A stretch of DNA of 6,436 bases from a candidate division TA06 bacterium. GTDB taxonomy: Bacteria > Hydrothermota > DG-26 > E44-bin18 > JADFOU01. Positions within the stretch are counted from its first letter, which is position 1. Every line of letters starts with the position of its first letter. The position numbers and the translations under genes were made by a program. The stretch is from positions 397 through 6,832 of the forward strand of contig JADFOU010000110.1 in NCBI GenBank assembly GCA_022562655.1, read 5' to 3'. The notes under the pieces were generated by a model, which did not search any database, was not told the origin of the DNA, and saw only the letters and a list, made by a program, of their open reading frames with translations. This document shows, piece by piece, positions 1 through 4,971 of the stretch.

Positions 1-505
1 TGAGGGCATAAAAGGTACCATGTCCATAAGCTCCAACATAGACTCTCCCCTCCGGACTGATAGTTGGGCTTGGCCATGTTACCGCCCCCATATCGTAAGT
101 CCATTTCTCAGTTCCATTAGGATTAACTGCAAAGAAGAAGGGAAAATCAGCTCCGACATAGATGGTTCCGTCCGCACCAATGGCAGGAGAGGATTCCACT
201 GCTGCTCCGAGTGAAAAACGCCATTTCTCAGTTCCGTTAGGGTTAATCGCATAAAGATATCCATCTTGGGAGACGATGTAAATGGTTCCGTCCGCTCCGA
301 TAGCTGGAGAGGATCTTATAGAACTACCAGTTATAAAGGTCCACTTTAGCGTGGGGGTCTCCGGTCCATTGTAGATGCTTCTACCAGTGTGGAATTGGTC
401 GTGATGAATCATAGGCCAGGGGCTCCCAGGCTGGGGTTGAGCATAAACACTGTCAATGCCTCCAAGAACCCAGACTGTCAACAACAAGATTCCTATTCTA
501 TTCAT
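1..505 (-). CDS. Secreted PQQ-like beta-propeller repeat protein (C-terminus beyond window)
   Basis: Reading the minus strand from the ATG at 503-505 gives 168 open codons that run off the left edge. Residues 1-22 look like a signal peptide (hydrophobic stretch ILLLTVWVLGG, probable cut after VYA). Then comes a WPMIHHDQFHTGRS segment, typical of the start of mature PQQ/BamB-like propeller proteins. From about residue 54 there are propeller blades of exactly 40 residues: SSPAIGADGTIY at 65-76 and 105-116, a diverged SPTISPEGRVY at 146-156, and Trp at 55, 95 and 135. A good ribosome binding site (GGAGGG, plus-strand 510-515) fixes the start. The family is extracytoplasmic and binds ligands or proteins; the ligand cannot be told, and nothing here shows PQQ binding or an enzyme activity. 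It lies 63 bases downstream of a HISY-repeat gene remnant on the same strand. The fold call is firm, the role unknown. Confidence 0.88.
   Translation of the reverse strand, partial: MNRIGILLLTVWVLGGIDSVYAQPQPGSPWPMIHHDQFHTGRSIYNGPETPTLKWTFITGSSIRSSPAIGADGTIYIVSQDGYLYAINPNGTEKWRFSLGAAVESSPAIGADGTIYVGADFPFFFAVNPNGTEKWTYDMGAVTWPSPTISPEGRVYVGAYGHGTFYAL
41..300 (-). repeat. 120-base tandem coding repeat (propeller blades)
   Basis: Within the propeller gene the DNA itself repeats with a 120-base period. The word at 101-115 recurs at 221-235, and the word GGTTCCGTCCGC at 163-174 recurs at 283-294; a third, more diverged register starts near 41. The similarity is high enough at the base level to suggest recent blade duplication rather than only protein-level conservation. 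Confidence 0.8.
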
Positions 506-568
506 TTTTCCCTCCATTAATATGCAATTTTCAATTTAATTTTTGATTTTTGTTATTCCCAACTCAAT

Positions 569-835
569 TTACGGCTTTCCCTTAGCATATTTCAGTGCCT
601 TAAAATTGCATTGTGAGTCGGAGGCAGAGTAACTGATGTGAACAGTATCTGCAACACCCACAGCTATGGAGTTCCAGAATCCTACATCATTCCATGGATC
701 GGGAACCCTTACTGTGACCCAATTTGTCGAGCTGTTACATCCGCTAGTGCAGTTAGCATACTTCAGGGTATTGTTCGTTCTATCACTGTAACTGATGTGA
801 ACGCTGCTACCGCTACCGTTACCAATGGAGTTTGA
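569..835 (-). pseudogene. HISY-repeat protein, C-terminal remnant without a 5' end
   Basis: The minus-strand frame ending at the TAA at 569-571 encodes 88 residues with two repeats: NSIGNGSGSSVHISY...LKYA and NSIAVGVADTVHISY...LKYA. This pattern (SIAVD...VHISYYD...LKYA) is known from large secreted beta-repeat proteins of Desulfobacterota and Nitrospirota; that is family knowledge from memory. The repeat period is 53 residues, and a 15-base word (GTAACTGATGTGAAC on the plus strand) occurs at 629-643 and 788-802, exactly 159 bases apart. There is no start codon. The reading frame meets a stop at 845-847, just past the point where the plus-strand M48 remnant begins, so the gene is cut at about 830. 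It would be read towards the propeller gene 63 bases downstream. Cysteines at 29, 33 and 76 suggest extracytoplasmic disulphides. Function is unknown. Confidence 0.72.
806..823 (-). repeat. Hexanucleotide microsatellite coding a Gly-Asn/Ser run
   Basis: Three tandem hexamers (GCTACC, GCTACC, GTTACC on the plus strand) lie in frame in the HISY remnant and encode Gly-Asn-Gly-Ser-Gly-Ser. They stand exactly where the sister repeat has AVGVAD, so the linker in front of VHISY has been replaced or expanded by slippage. Confidence 0.7.
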
Positions 836-1088
836 AGCGGATGATTATGGGACCGATTATGCCTATAAAGCGGGGCACAACCCCGAGGGGATGGTTCAAC
901 TTCTCGAGATTTTGAAATCCCTGGAAGGAAATCCCCCCAGTACGCTGAAGAAGATTCTGTCTTCTCATCCGCCCACGTCCGAGCGAATCGCCAAGGTGAA
1001 AGCCAAGATTGCGGGGTTTTCTCCAAGTCCAAAAAACCGCCCCCTTGGAGAGGCGGAATATCAGGAAATCAAAAAGAGATTGAAGTAA
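825..1088 (+). pseudogene. M48-family metallopeptidase, C-terminal fragment
   Basis: This 87-residue frame begins MEFEADDYGTDYAYKAG, which matches the part of M48 zinc peptidases holding the third zinc ligand (Glu followed by Ala-Asp, here Glu4). It continues with NPEGMVQLLE and the HPPTSERIAKVKAKI segment near the family C-terminus. The HEXXH helix with the other two zinc ligands and the catalytic Glu, and any membrane or signal segment, are missing: an in-frame stop lies at 798-800 and the upstream sequence codes on the other strand. Intact relatives (BepA/LoiP type) are periplasmic proteases or chaperones of roughly 250-500 residues. No ribosome binding site precedes the ATG, so this is best read as a dead 3' remnant rather than a small gene. 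It converges with the thioredoxin gene. Confidence 0.8.
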
Positions 1089-1113
1089 TTTCAACGAGAT
1101 ATTGGCTCGGTGC

Positions 1114-1137
1114 CCTGCAGATACGTGCAGGATCTGC
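1114..1137. other. Two mutually exclusive small hairpins after the M48 remnant
   Basis: CCTGCA at 1114-1119 pairs with TGCAGG at 1126-1131, while GCAGAT at 1117-1122 pairs with ATCTGC at 1132-1137; both share bases, so only one can form. There is no following T run, so it is not a standard intrinsic terminator. It may be a remnant terminator of the M48 gene. Confidence 0.35.
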
Positions 1138-1141
1138 GACT

Positions 1142-1188
1142 TGACAGTGTGACAGTTCTATTCCGGTAAGGCGGGCTGAACACTGTCA
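1142..1188. repeat. Perfect 9-bp inverted repeat around a 29-base centre
   Basis: TGACAGTGT at 1142-1150 is the exact reverse complement of ACACTGTCA at 1180-1188. The left arm also holds a tandem TGACAG doubling. Without that doubling the arms would extend to TGACAGTGTTC / GAACACTGTCA. It lies between the convergent M48 remnant and thioredoxin gene. No T tract follows on either strand, so it may be a regulatory site, a bidirectional stop or the ends of a tiny relic element; the sequence does not decide. Confidence 0.5.
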
Positions 1189-1207
1189 TTGGGTATAATT
1201 TTGAGAT

Positions 1208-1741
1208 TCAGAATTTCTTAGATCTTGTTTTTTTGGCTCTGGTTGTTTTCTCTTTCAACAGTTGGTCAATCTCAGCGCTGAGGAATGCAACTTGGTCGGA
1301 TCGAGGGTTATAGCCTTTATGCTTGAAGCGGATCTGGCCTTTTCGATCTATGACAACAAGGTAGGGGATGGAGAAGGCCTTATAGTCTATTGAAGTTTGT
1401 CTCTCCCCATAGAGAACGGTAAAGGTATATTTGTTCTTTTTAATATAAGGCTTCACGACCTTCTGTTTCCTATCTACGCTGACGGCAAGAAAAACGACAT
1501 CTTTATTCTTTTTATACTTCTTATAGGTCTTTTGAAATCCAGGGAGTTCTCTCCGACAGGGCCCACACCAGGTTGCCCAGAAATTCACCAGGACCACCTT
1601 TCCCTTTAAATCAGAAAGAGTCACCGTATCTCCAGAGAGTGTTTTCAGGGTAAAATCTGGAGCGTAGGAAACCTTTTCCGTCTTTACTGTTTCGCCGGAA
1701 GAGAGGGCGAAAATCAAAGTTGCAATGGCTATCGTATTCAT
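1208..1741 (-). CDS. TlpA/ResA-like thioredoxin-fold thiol-disulphide oxidoreductase
   Basis: This 177-residue protein has a redoxin-type thioredoxin fold: APDFTLKTLSGDTVTLSDL (27-45), KGKVVLVNFWATWCGPCRREL (46-66) with the redox-active WCGPC at 58-62, a VDR/KQ helix region, and the cis-proline loop SIPYLVVID with Pro126. Relatives reduce apocytochrome c or other periplasmic disulphides. Residues 4-14 form a short hydrophobic N-terminal segment that could be a signal or anchor, but it lacks a preceding Lys or Arg and no in-frame ATG, GTG or TTG lies upstream before a stop, so export is likely but not certain. The C-terminus is a Lys/Arg-rich tail (about 164-176). AAGGA at 1749-1753 gives a ribosome binding site seven bases from the ATG. 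A 146-base gap with a promoter-like site separates it from yraN, so it is probably its own transcription unit. No cytochrome biogenesis gene is adjacent, so the substrate is unknown. Confidence 0.9.
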   Translation of the reverse strand: MNTIAIATLIFALSSGETVKTEKVSYAPDFTLKTLSGDTVTLSDLKGKVVLVNFWATWCGPCRRELPGFQKTYKKYKKNKDVVFLAVSVDRKQKVVKPYIKKNKYTFTVLYGERQTSIDYKAFSIPYLVVIDRKGQIRFKHKGYNPRSDQVAFLSAEIDQLLKEKTTRAKKTRSKKF

Positions 1742-1812
1742 CTTCTTATCCTTATCCGTTTTGAAGGTTAGAATCTCTCAATCCTTCTGTCTAACTTTCC
1801 TACCCTTTACCC

Positions 1813-1844
1813 ATTATACTCAAAAATATAACAAAAAGTTCCAA
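1813..1844 (-). promoter_or_regulatory. Probable promoter of the thioredoxin gene
   Basis: On the minus strand a perfect TATAAT (-10) lies at 1813-1818, with TTGGAA at 1839-1844 as a possible -35. The spacing of 20 is longer than the ideal 17, so the -35 is doubtful. The region is AT-rich and lies about 70 bases in front of the start codon in the largest gap between genes of this strand below trmD. Confidence 0.45.
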
Positions 1845-1887
1845 CCTGAACAAATTATTTAGATAGATTTCACTCCCAATCTTCTTC

Positions 1888-2238
1888 CTATTCAACACGA
1901 AACGCATCCTCGATATGTTCAATTTTATTCTCGATGAGAGTAATGACATCAAAACGGCAGTCTATCTTGTCGTATAATCTTTTCTCGACCAAGTACCTTT
2001 CTGCGATTTTGACAATCTGCCTCTGTTTTCTTCTGTCCACTGCCTCAACGGGATCGCCGAAATTCAAGTTTTTTCGGGTTTTCACCTCGACAAAGATGAT
2101 CCGATTCCTCTCTTTGCATATGATGTCAATCTCTCCTCTTCCCCACCGGTAATTCTTTTCCAGGATCTGATACCCCTTTTTTCCCAGGTAATGGGCCGCC
2201 TTCTCCTCTCCTTCCTTTCCGACTACTTTATTGATCAT
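1888..2238 (-). CDS. yraN: YraN family (UPF0102) nuclease-like protein
   Basis: The 116-residue protein has the full UPF0102 pattern: GKEGEEKAAHYL (7-18), NYRWGRGEIDII (29-40), FVEVKTRKN (49-57), FGDPVEAVDRRKQ (60-72) and RFDVI (95-99). Glu36, Asp38, Glu51 and Lys53 correspond to the PD-(D/E)XK-type active site of restriction-endonuclease-like folds, so a DNA-processing role is inferred; the cellular function of this family is poorly known. Length is normal for the family. It sits 33 bases after rnhB, as in many bacteria where rplS, rnhB and yraN are neighbours. The ribosome binding site is weak, and the intergenic hairpin at 2246-2268 lies immediately upstream, so expression may depend on reading through from rnhB. 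Confidence 0.92.
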   Translation of the reverse strand: MINKVVGKEGEEKAAHYLGKKGYQILEKNYRWGRGEIDIICKERNRIIFVEVKTRKNLNFGDPVEAVDRRKQRQIVKIAERYLVEKRLYDKIDCRFDVITLIENKIEHIEDAFRVE

Positions 2239-2245
2239 TGATTTT

Positions 2246-2268
2246 GCGGATTCATCCGTGTAATCCGC
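2246..2268. repeat. 7-bp hairpin in the rnhB-yraN gap
   Basis: GCGGATT at 2246-2252 pairs perfectly with AATCCGC at 2262-2268 around a 9-base loop, filling most of the 33-base gap just in front of the yraN start. No T run follows on the minus strand, so it is not a strong terminator. The same AATCCGC word recurs in the trmD-rplS spacer. Confidence 0.6.
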
Positions 2269-2271
2269 CGA

Positions 2272-2868
2272 TCAGATTTTCATCTGAACTGGACGAAAAG
2301 ATCTACGATGGATCTCACAAGGACCGTGTTTTTGAAGGGCTTGCAGGTGTTGAGGGGTAGGGTATCCTTTATTGCGGGCAAATGCATATTGAGGAAATTT
2401 GAGATCATACTCCTCCATCAAACGGTCTCGAAAAACTTTGGCAAGGATAGAAGCGGCAGCGATGGAGAGAGAGAATTGATCTCCTCGAATGATCGCAGTA
2501 TGAGGGTAGAGAAGATTCGGAATCGGGAATCCATCTACAAGGACATAATCCGGTGGAATGGTGAGGTGGTAGAGAGCCCTTTTCATCGCTACAAAACTGG
2601 CCTGCCGGATATTGACTTGATCGATCAGAGGATGATCTGCTCTGCCGAAGGCAATTGCAACGGCCTTCTGAATGATTCTTAAAAAGAGTCTCTCCCGCAC
2701 CTCAGGGGTGAGGCATTTGGAGTCTTTTACCCCTTTAAGATCCACGCCTCTCGGAAGGATGACAGCAGCGGCGACAACCGGGCCCGCGAGGGGACCCCGC
2801 CCAACCTCATCCACCCCCGCAATATATCGGAAACCTCTCTTCCAAAACCGTTTTTCGGCACGAAGCAT
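2272..2868 (-). CDS. rnhB: Ribonuclease HII
   Basis: RNase HII cuts RNA in RNA-DNA hybrids and removes single ribonucleotides built into DNA. The 198-residue protein has the family core: IAGVDEVGRGPLAGPVVAAA (16-35) with catalytic Asp20-Glu21 and the GRG motif (23-25), VLVDG (109-113) with Asp112, and RGDQFSLSIAAASILAKV (128-145) with Asp130. These match the four acidic metal-binding residues known in E. coli (16, 17, 108, 126) with a constant shift of four. The later KGYPTPQH and SFRPV segments near 167-193 are also typical. Its ATG overlaps the stop of rplS by one base (TAATG), which points to translational coupling. Length is normal. The minus-strand reading is clear; frames on the other strand are shadows. 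Confidence 0.96.
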   Translation of the reverse strand: MLRAEKRFWKRGFRYIAGVDEVGRGPLAGPVVAAAVILPRGVDLKGVKDSKCLTPEVRERLFLRIIQKAVAIAFGRADHPLIDQVNIRQASFVAMKRALYHLTIPPDYVLVDGFPIPNLLYPHTAIIRGDQFSLSIAAASILAKVFRDRLMEEYDLKFPQYAFARNKGYPTPQHLQALQKHGPCEIHRRSFRPVQMKI

Positions 2869-3212
2869 TACTCCCGCTTCTCTTCGATTCTTGCAGCTTT
2901 TCCTACCCTTTTTCTTATATAGTAGAGTTTTGCCCTTCTCACCTTCCCCCTCTTCAGGATTTCGATCTTGGTAATTAGGGGAGAATGGAGAGGGAAGATC
3001 CGTTCTACACCTATCCCTTCTGTCACTTTTCGAACGGTGAAGGTCGCCCGAATACCAGACCCCCTTCGCTGGATCACGGTCCCCTGGTATCGCTGAATTC
3101 TGCTTTTCTCTCCTTCTATAATCTTGGAATAGACTCGAACGAGATCCCCTGGGGAAAAATCGGGGATCTTCGCCTTCAATCCATCCTTCTCAATCTCTTG
3201 AAGTATATCCAT
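2868..3212 (-). CDS. rplS: Large-subunit ribosomal protein L19 (bL19)
   Basis: bL19 lies at the 30S-50S interface of the ribosome. The 114-residue product has all hallmarks: IPDFSPGDLVRV (16-27), IIEGEKSRIQRYQGTVIQRRG (31-51), FTVRKVTEGIGVER (58-71), FPLHSP (73-78) and the basic RGKVRRAKLYYIR (88-100). Length is usual. It follows trmD, its standard neighbour, but across a 164-base repeat-filled gap, while it overlaps rnhB downstream by one base. No good ribosome binding site is seen before the ATG at 3212; the upstream bases are AT-rich, which may instead leave the start unstructured. Confidence 0.97.
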   Translation of the reverse strand: MDILQEIEKDGLKAKIPDFSPGDLVRVYSKIIEGEKSRIQRYQGTVIQRRGSGIRATFTVRKVTEGIGVERIFPLHSPLITKIEILKRGKVRRAKLYYIRKRVGKAARIEEKRE

Positions 3213-3308
3213 GTATACGAATTGAAAATTGGTAACTGGTTATTGGTAAATAGTTCTGATCTACTATATAAATCTTTAATCCGCTGACCTATTGATACTG
3301 GGCAGACT

Positions 3309-3324
3309 TCCCGCCTTGGCGGGA
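3309..3324. repeat. GC-rich palindrome TCCCGCC-TT-GGCGGGA
   Basis: Seven complementary bases on each side of a two-base centre (in RNA, a six-pair stem with a four-base loop). It has no T tail on either strand, so it is not a classical terminator; similar short GC palindromes are scattered in intergenic DNA of many bacteria. It could protect or pause transcripts between trmD and rplS. Confidence 0.6.
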
Positions 3325-3334
3325 CCCATACAAC

Positions 3335-3364
3335 TACTGCTACTGCCATTGCCACTGCTACTGT
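3335..3364. repeat. Imperfect hexanucleotide microsatellite
   Basis: Five successive six-base units: TACTGC, TACTGC, CATTGC, CACTGC, TACTGT. It is non-coding, in the trmD-rplS spacer. The variation is confined to pyrimidine swaps at positions 1, 3 and 6, which suggests an old slippage repeat. Confidence 0.7.
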
Positions 3365-3376
3365 TGTTCAATCCGC

Positions 3377-4117
3377 TTAATCCGCTGATCCATTCCGTAT
3401 CTTTTCCAGGATCGCCTGGTCTTCTTCTGTTAATTTGTTCCTTTCCAGAAGGTCAGGGCGTCTCAGAAGGGTTCGGAGTAGAGCCTCCTTTCTTCTCCAG
3501 ACCCGCACCTTCTCATGGTCGCCTGAAAGAAGAATCTCGGGAATGGGTAGGCCTTGAAATTCCTGTGGTCGCGTGTAGCGAGGTCCACCCAGGAGACCTG
3601 ACTGAAAGGAATCCTCTTGTGCCGATTCCTCATTCCCGAGGGCTCCCGGAAGGAGGCGAACCACCGCCTCTACCAGAACCATAGCACAGACCTCTCCTCC
3701 TGATAGAATATAGTCCCCAATCGAGATCTCGTCGGTGATGAGATGCTTTCTCACCCGTTCATCCACCCCGGAATAGCGACCGCATATCAGAATAAGATGG
3801 TTTTCTTGAGAAAGTTGGTTACAGAGGGTTTGATCGAGAGTGCGTCCTTGGGGAGAGAGGAGGATTGTCCTGGGTTGGGATGAGGAATTATTGATCAAGG
3901 AATGGGCCGCCTTGAAGATGGGCTCGGGCTTCATCACCATTCCCCCTCCTCCACCAAAGGGGAGATCATCGGTCGTCTTATGGCGGTCTGTTGTAAATTC
4001 TCTCAAATTGGTAATCCCGATCTCTAAAAGACCTTTTTCGCAGGCACGATGAACAATCCCCTCTGCAAAAGGGGATGTTAACACTTGGGGAAAGATGGTA
4101 ATGATGTCAATCTTCAT
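3377..4117 (-). CDS. trmD: tRNA (guanine-37-N1)-methyltransferase
   Basis: TrmD methylates G37 next to the anticodon of tRNAs with SAM and prevents +1 frameshifts. With the ATG at 4117 the product is 246 residues and starts MKIDIITIFPQ, the normal family start; an upstream in-frame TTG at 4135 adds only six atypical residues. The SPOUT knot is visible: LPFGGGGGMVMKPEP (52-66), LSPQGR (87-92), CGRYSGVDERV (112-122), ISIGDYILSGGE (131-142), AVVRLLPG (151-158) and EDSFQSGLLGGPRYTRP (168-184). Arg154 and Asp169 fall at the numbers of the catalytic residues of the E. coli enzyme. The C-terminus ends in Ser-Ala-Asp encoded by the repeat word of the following spacer. It lies 119 bases after rimM and 164 before rplS, unusually loose for this operon. 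No clear ribosome binding site is seen. Confidence 0.97.
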   Translation of the reverse strand: MKIDIITIFPQVLTSPFAEGIVHRACEKGLLEIGITNLREFTTDRHKTTDDLPFGGGGGMVMKPEPIFKAAHSLINNSSSQPRTILLSPQGRTLDQTLCNQLSQENHLILICGRYSGVDERVRKHLITDEISIGDYILSGGEVCAMVLVEAVVRLLPGALGNEESAQEDSFQSGLLGGPRYTRPQEFQGLPIPEILLSGDHEKVRVWRRKEALLRTLLRRPDLLERNKLTEEDQAILEKIRNGSAD

Positions 4118-4161
4118 GAGTAGAGAAGAATTCAAAAATGCACTTCAAATTCAAGTAGCAG

Positions 4162-4204
4162 TCTGCAGTTGTCCGATTCGGTCCACTGCGCTCTGCAACT
4201 GTCC
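4162..4204. repeat. Pair of 13-base direct repeats in the rimM-trmD gap
   Basis: TCTGCAGTTGTCC at 4162-4174 recurs as TCTGCAACTGTCC at 4192-4204, exactly 30 bases later. The only two differences turn CAGTTG (4166-4171) into CAACTG (4196-4201), its own reverse complement, so the pair is also a 6-bp inverted repeat with a 24-base loop. The rest of the 119-base gap (4118-4236) is AT-rich with AAATTTTGAATTTT-like words and holds no gene. Confidence 0.65.
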
Positions 4205-4236
4205 CTGATTTGTTCATTTTAAATTTTGAATTTTCC

Positions 4237-4740
4237 TTAAAAGAGTCCTTCCATGGGGGAGATCACCATCTTTCGATCTTCCAGGTCAATTTTCTTTACA
4301 ATCGTATCAATGGCAGGGATGAGGGTCTCTTTCACTCCATCCTTCACGAGATAGACATCTTGTGCAGGGAATTTCAAGACATCCGCAATTTCTCCTAAAT
4401 TCTCACCAGATTCTGTGACGACCTTTAGACCGATAACTTCAAAGGTGAAATAGATTTCTGAAGGAAGGGGAGGGAGATCTTTTCTCTCTACCCCCAGTGT
4501 TTTTCCGACCATCTTTTGGGCAGTTTCTCGCTCCTCCACCCCTCGGAGTTTTAGAAGAACCCCTCTCCGATCATTCCGAATTTGAAGGACCTCAACCTTC
4601 CTTCCCTCCTCCCCCTTAAGATAGACCTGGTTCAACTCGAGAAGAGAAGGTAGTTCATCCGTGTACGGATGAACTAACACTTCTCCTTCAGTTCCATGAA
4701 CCTTTGTGATCATTCCGATGGCGATCAGGTCTCTCTCCAT
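4237..4740 (-). CDS. rimM: Ribosome maturation factor RimM
   Basis: RimM binds ribosomal protein S19 and helps fold the head of the 30S subunit. The 167-residue protein has the N-terminal RimM barrel, IAIGMITKVHGTEGEVLVHP (6-25) through LRGVEERETAQKMVGKTL (65-82), and the C-terminal PRC barrel, YFTFEVIGLKVV (97-108), GENLGEIADVL (112-122), DVYLVK (128-133), ETLIPAIDTIVKKIDLE (138-154) and the closing MEGLF. Length and order are standard. Its ATG follows the khpA stop codon directly (TAGATG), so coupled translation is likely; there is only a weak separate ribosome binding site. It belongs to the rpsP operon and is followed by a repeat-containing gap before trmD. Confidence 0.96.
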   Translation of the reverse strand: MERDLIAIGMITKVHGTEGEVLVHPYTDELPSLLELNQVYLKGEEGRKVEVLQIRNDRRGVLLKLRGVEERETAQKMVGKTLGVERKDLPPLPSEIYFTFEVIGLKVVTESGENLGEIADVLKFPAQDVYLVKDGVKETLIPAIDTIVKKIDLEDRKMVISPMEGLF

Positions 4741-4971
4741 CTATTCAAGAATTTCCAGGACAGTCCTTTTCCCCGCCTTCATAGAGGCGGCGGTGACGAT
4801 CGTTCGAACCGCCTTAGCTGTTCTCCCTTCTTTTCCAATGACCTTCCCCAAGTCACTCTGGGCGACTCGGAGCTCATAGACCACAGTTCGTTCCCCATCC
4901 ACTTCTGTCACTTTAACTTGGTCCGGTTGATCCACCAGAGCCTTGGCGATGTATTCAATCAGCTCCTTCAT
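4741..4971 (-). CDS. khpA: KH-domain RNA-binding protein KhpA
   Basis: This 76-residue protein is a single KH domain with the loop VIGKEGRTAKAVR (44-56; GKEG at 46-49) that contacts RNA. KhpA-type proteins partner with KhpB (Jag) in several Gram-positive bacteria and affect cell shape and small-RNA networks; here the role is inferred from family and position. It sits between rpsP and rimM, its usual place. Its first 17 bases overlap the end of rpsP in another frame: the ATG lies inside the Gln-Asp-Glu-Gly-Ala-Asp tail of S16. A ribosome binding site (AAGGA, about eight bases upstream) lies inside the rpsP coding sequence. Confidence 0.95.
   Translation of the reverse strand: MKELIEYIAKALVDQPDQVKVTEVDGERTVVYELRVAQSDLGKVIGKEGRTAKAVRTIVTAASMKAGKRTVLEILE

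Larger units (their letters stand above)
3276..3388. repeat. Spacer element flanked by 12-base direct repeats (trmD-rplS gap)
   Basis: TTAATCCGCTGA occurs at 3276-3287 and again at 3377-3388, 101 bases apart. The second copy contains the trmD stop codon and its last codons. A partial third copy (AATCCGC, 3370-3376) directly precedes the second. Between the flanking copies lie a GC-rich palindrome (3309-3324) and a hexamer microsatellite (3335-3364). The layout resembles a small insertion that duplicated its flanks, or repeated slippage. No gene is visible in the gap. Confidence 0.6.

Noticed and set aside
506..568. Promoter for the propeller gene
   Set aside because: The gap is AT-rich and gives several loose matches (such as TTGGGA with TTAAAT) but none convincing; the gene may be read from the HISY gene upstream.
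638..835. Plus-strand ORF of 65 codons
   Set aside because: It is the antisense of the HISY-repeat remnant; the minus-strand frame carries recognisable repeats, and this one has no ribosome binding site or similarity.
763..1094. Two overlapping minus-strand ORFs opposite the M48 remnant
   Set aside because: Both are shadows of the plus-strand M48 fragment; their translations have no recognisable pattern.
1194..1199. Plus-strand promoter from a perfect TATAAT
   Set aside because: No -35 box lies at a fitting distance (the TTGACA at 1141-1146 is 47 bases away) and no plus-strand gene follows; kept only as part of a finding.
1089..1207. tRNA or small RNA gene in the gap with hairpins
   Set aside because: No cloverleaf, CCA end or conserved T-loop can be drawn; only short isolated stems are present.
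3309..3324. Intrinsic terminator after trmD
   Set aside because: The palindrome is good but no T tract follows on either strand, so a rho-independent terminator cannot be claimed.
3292..3684. Plus-strand ORF of 130 codons across the 3' end of trmD
   Set aside because: It starts in the repeat spacer and runs antisense to conserved trmD sequence; its Pro/Leu-rich composition is an artefact of the repeats and the opposite frame.
4118..4135. TTG start for trmD giving a six-residue extension
   Set aside because: The extension is not found in typical TrmD proteins, which start at the Met-Lys-Ile-Asp-Ile position, and the TTG has no ribosome binding site.
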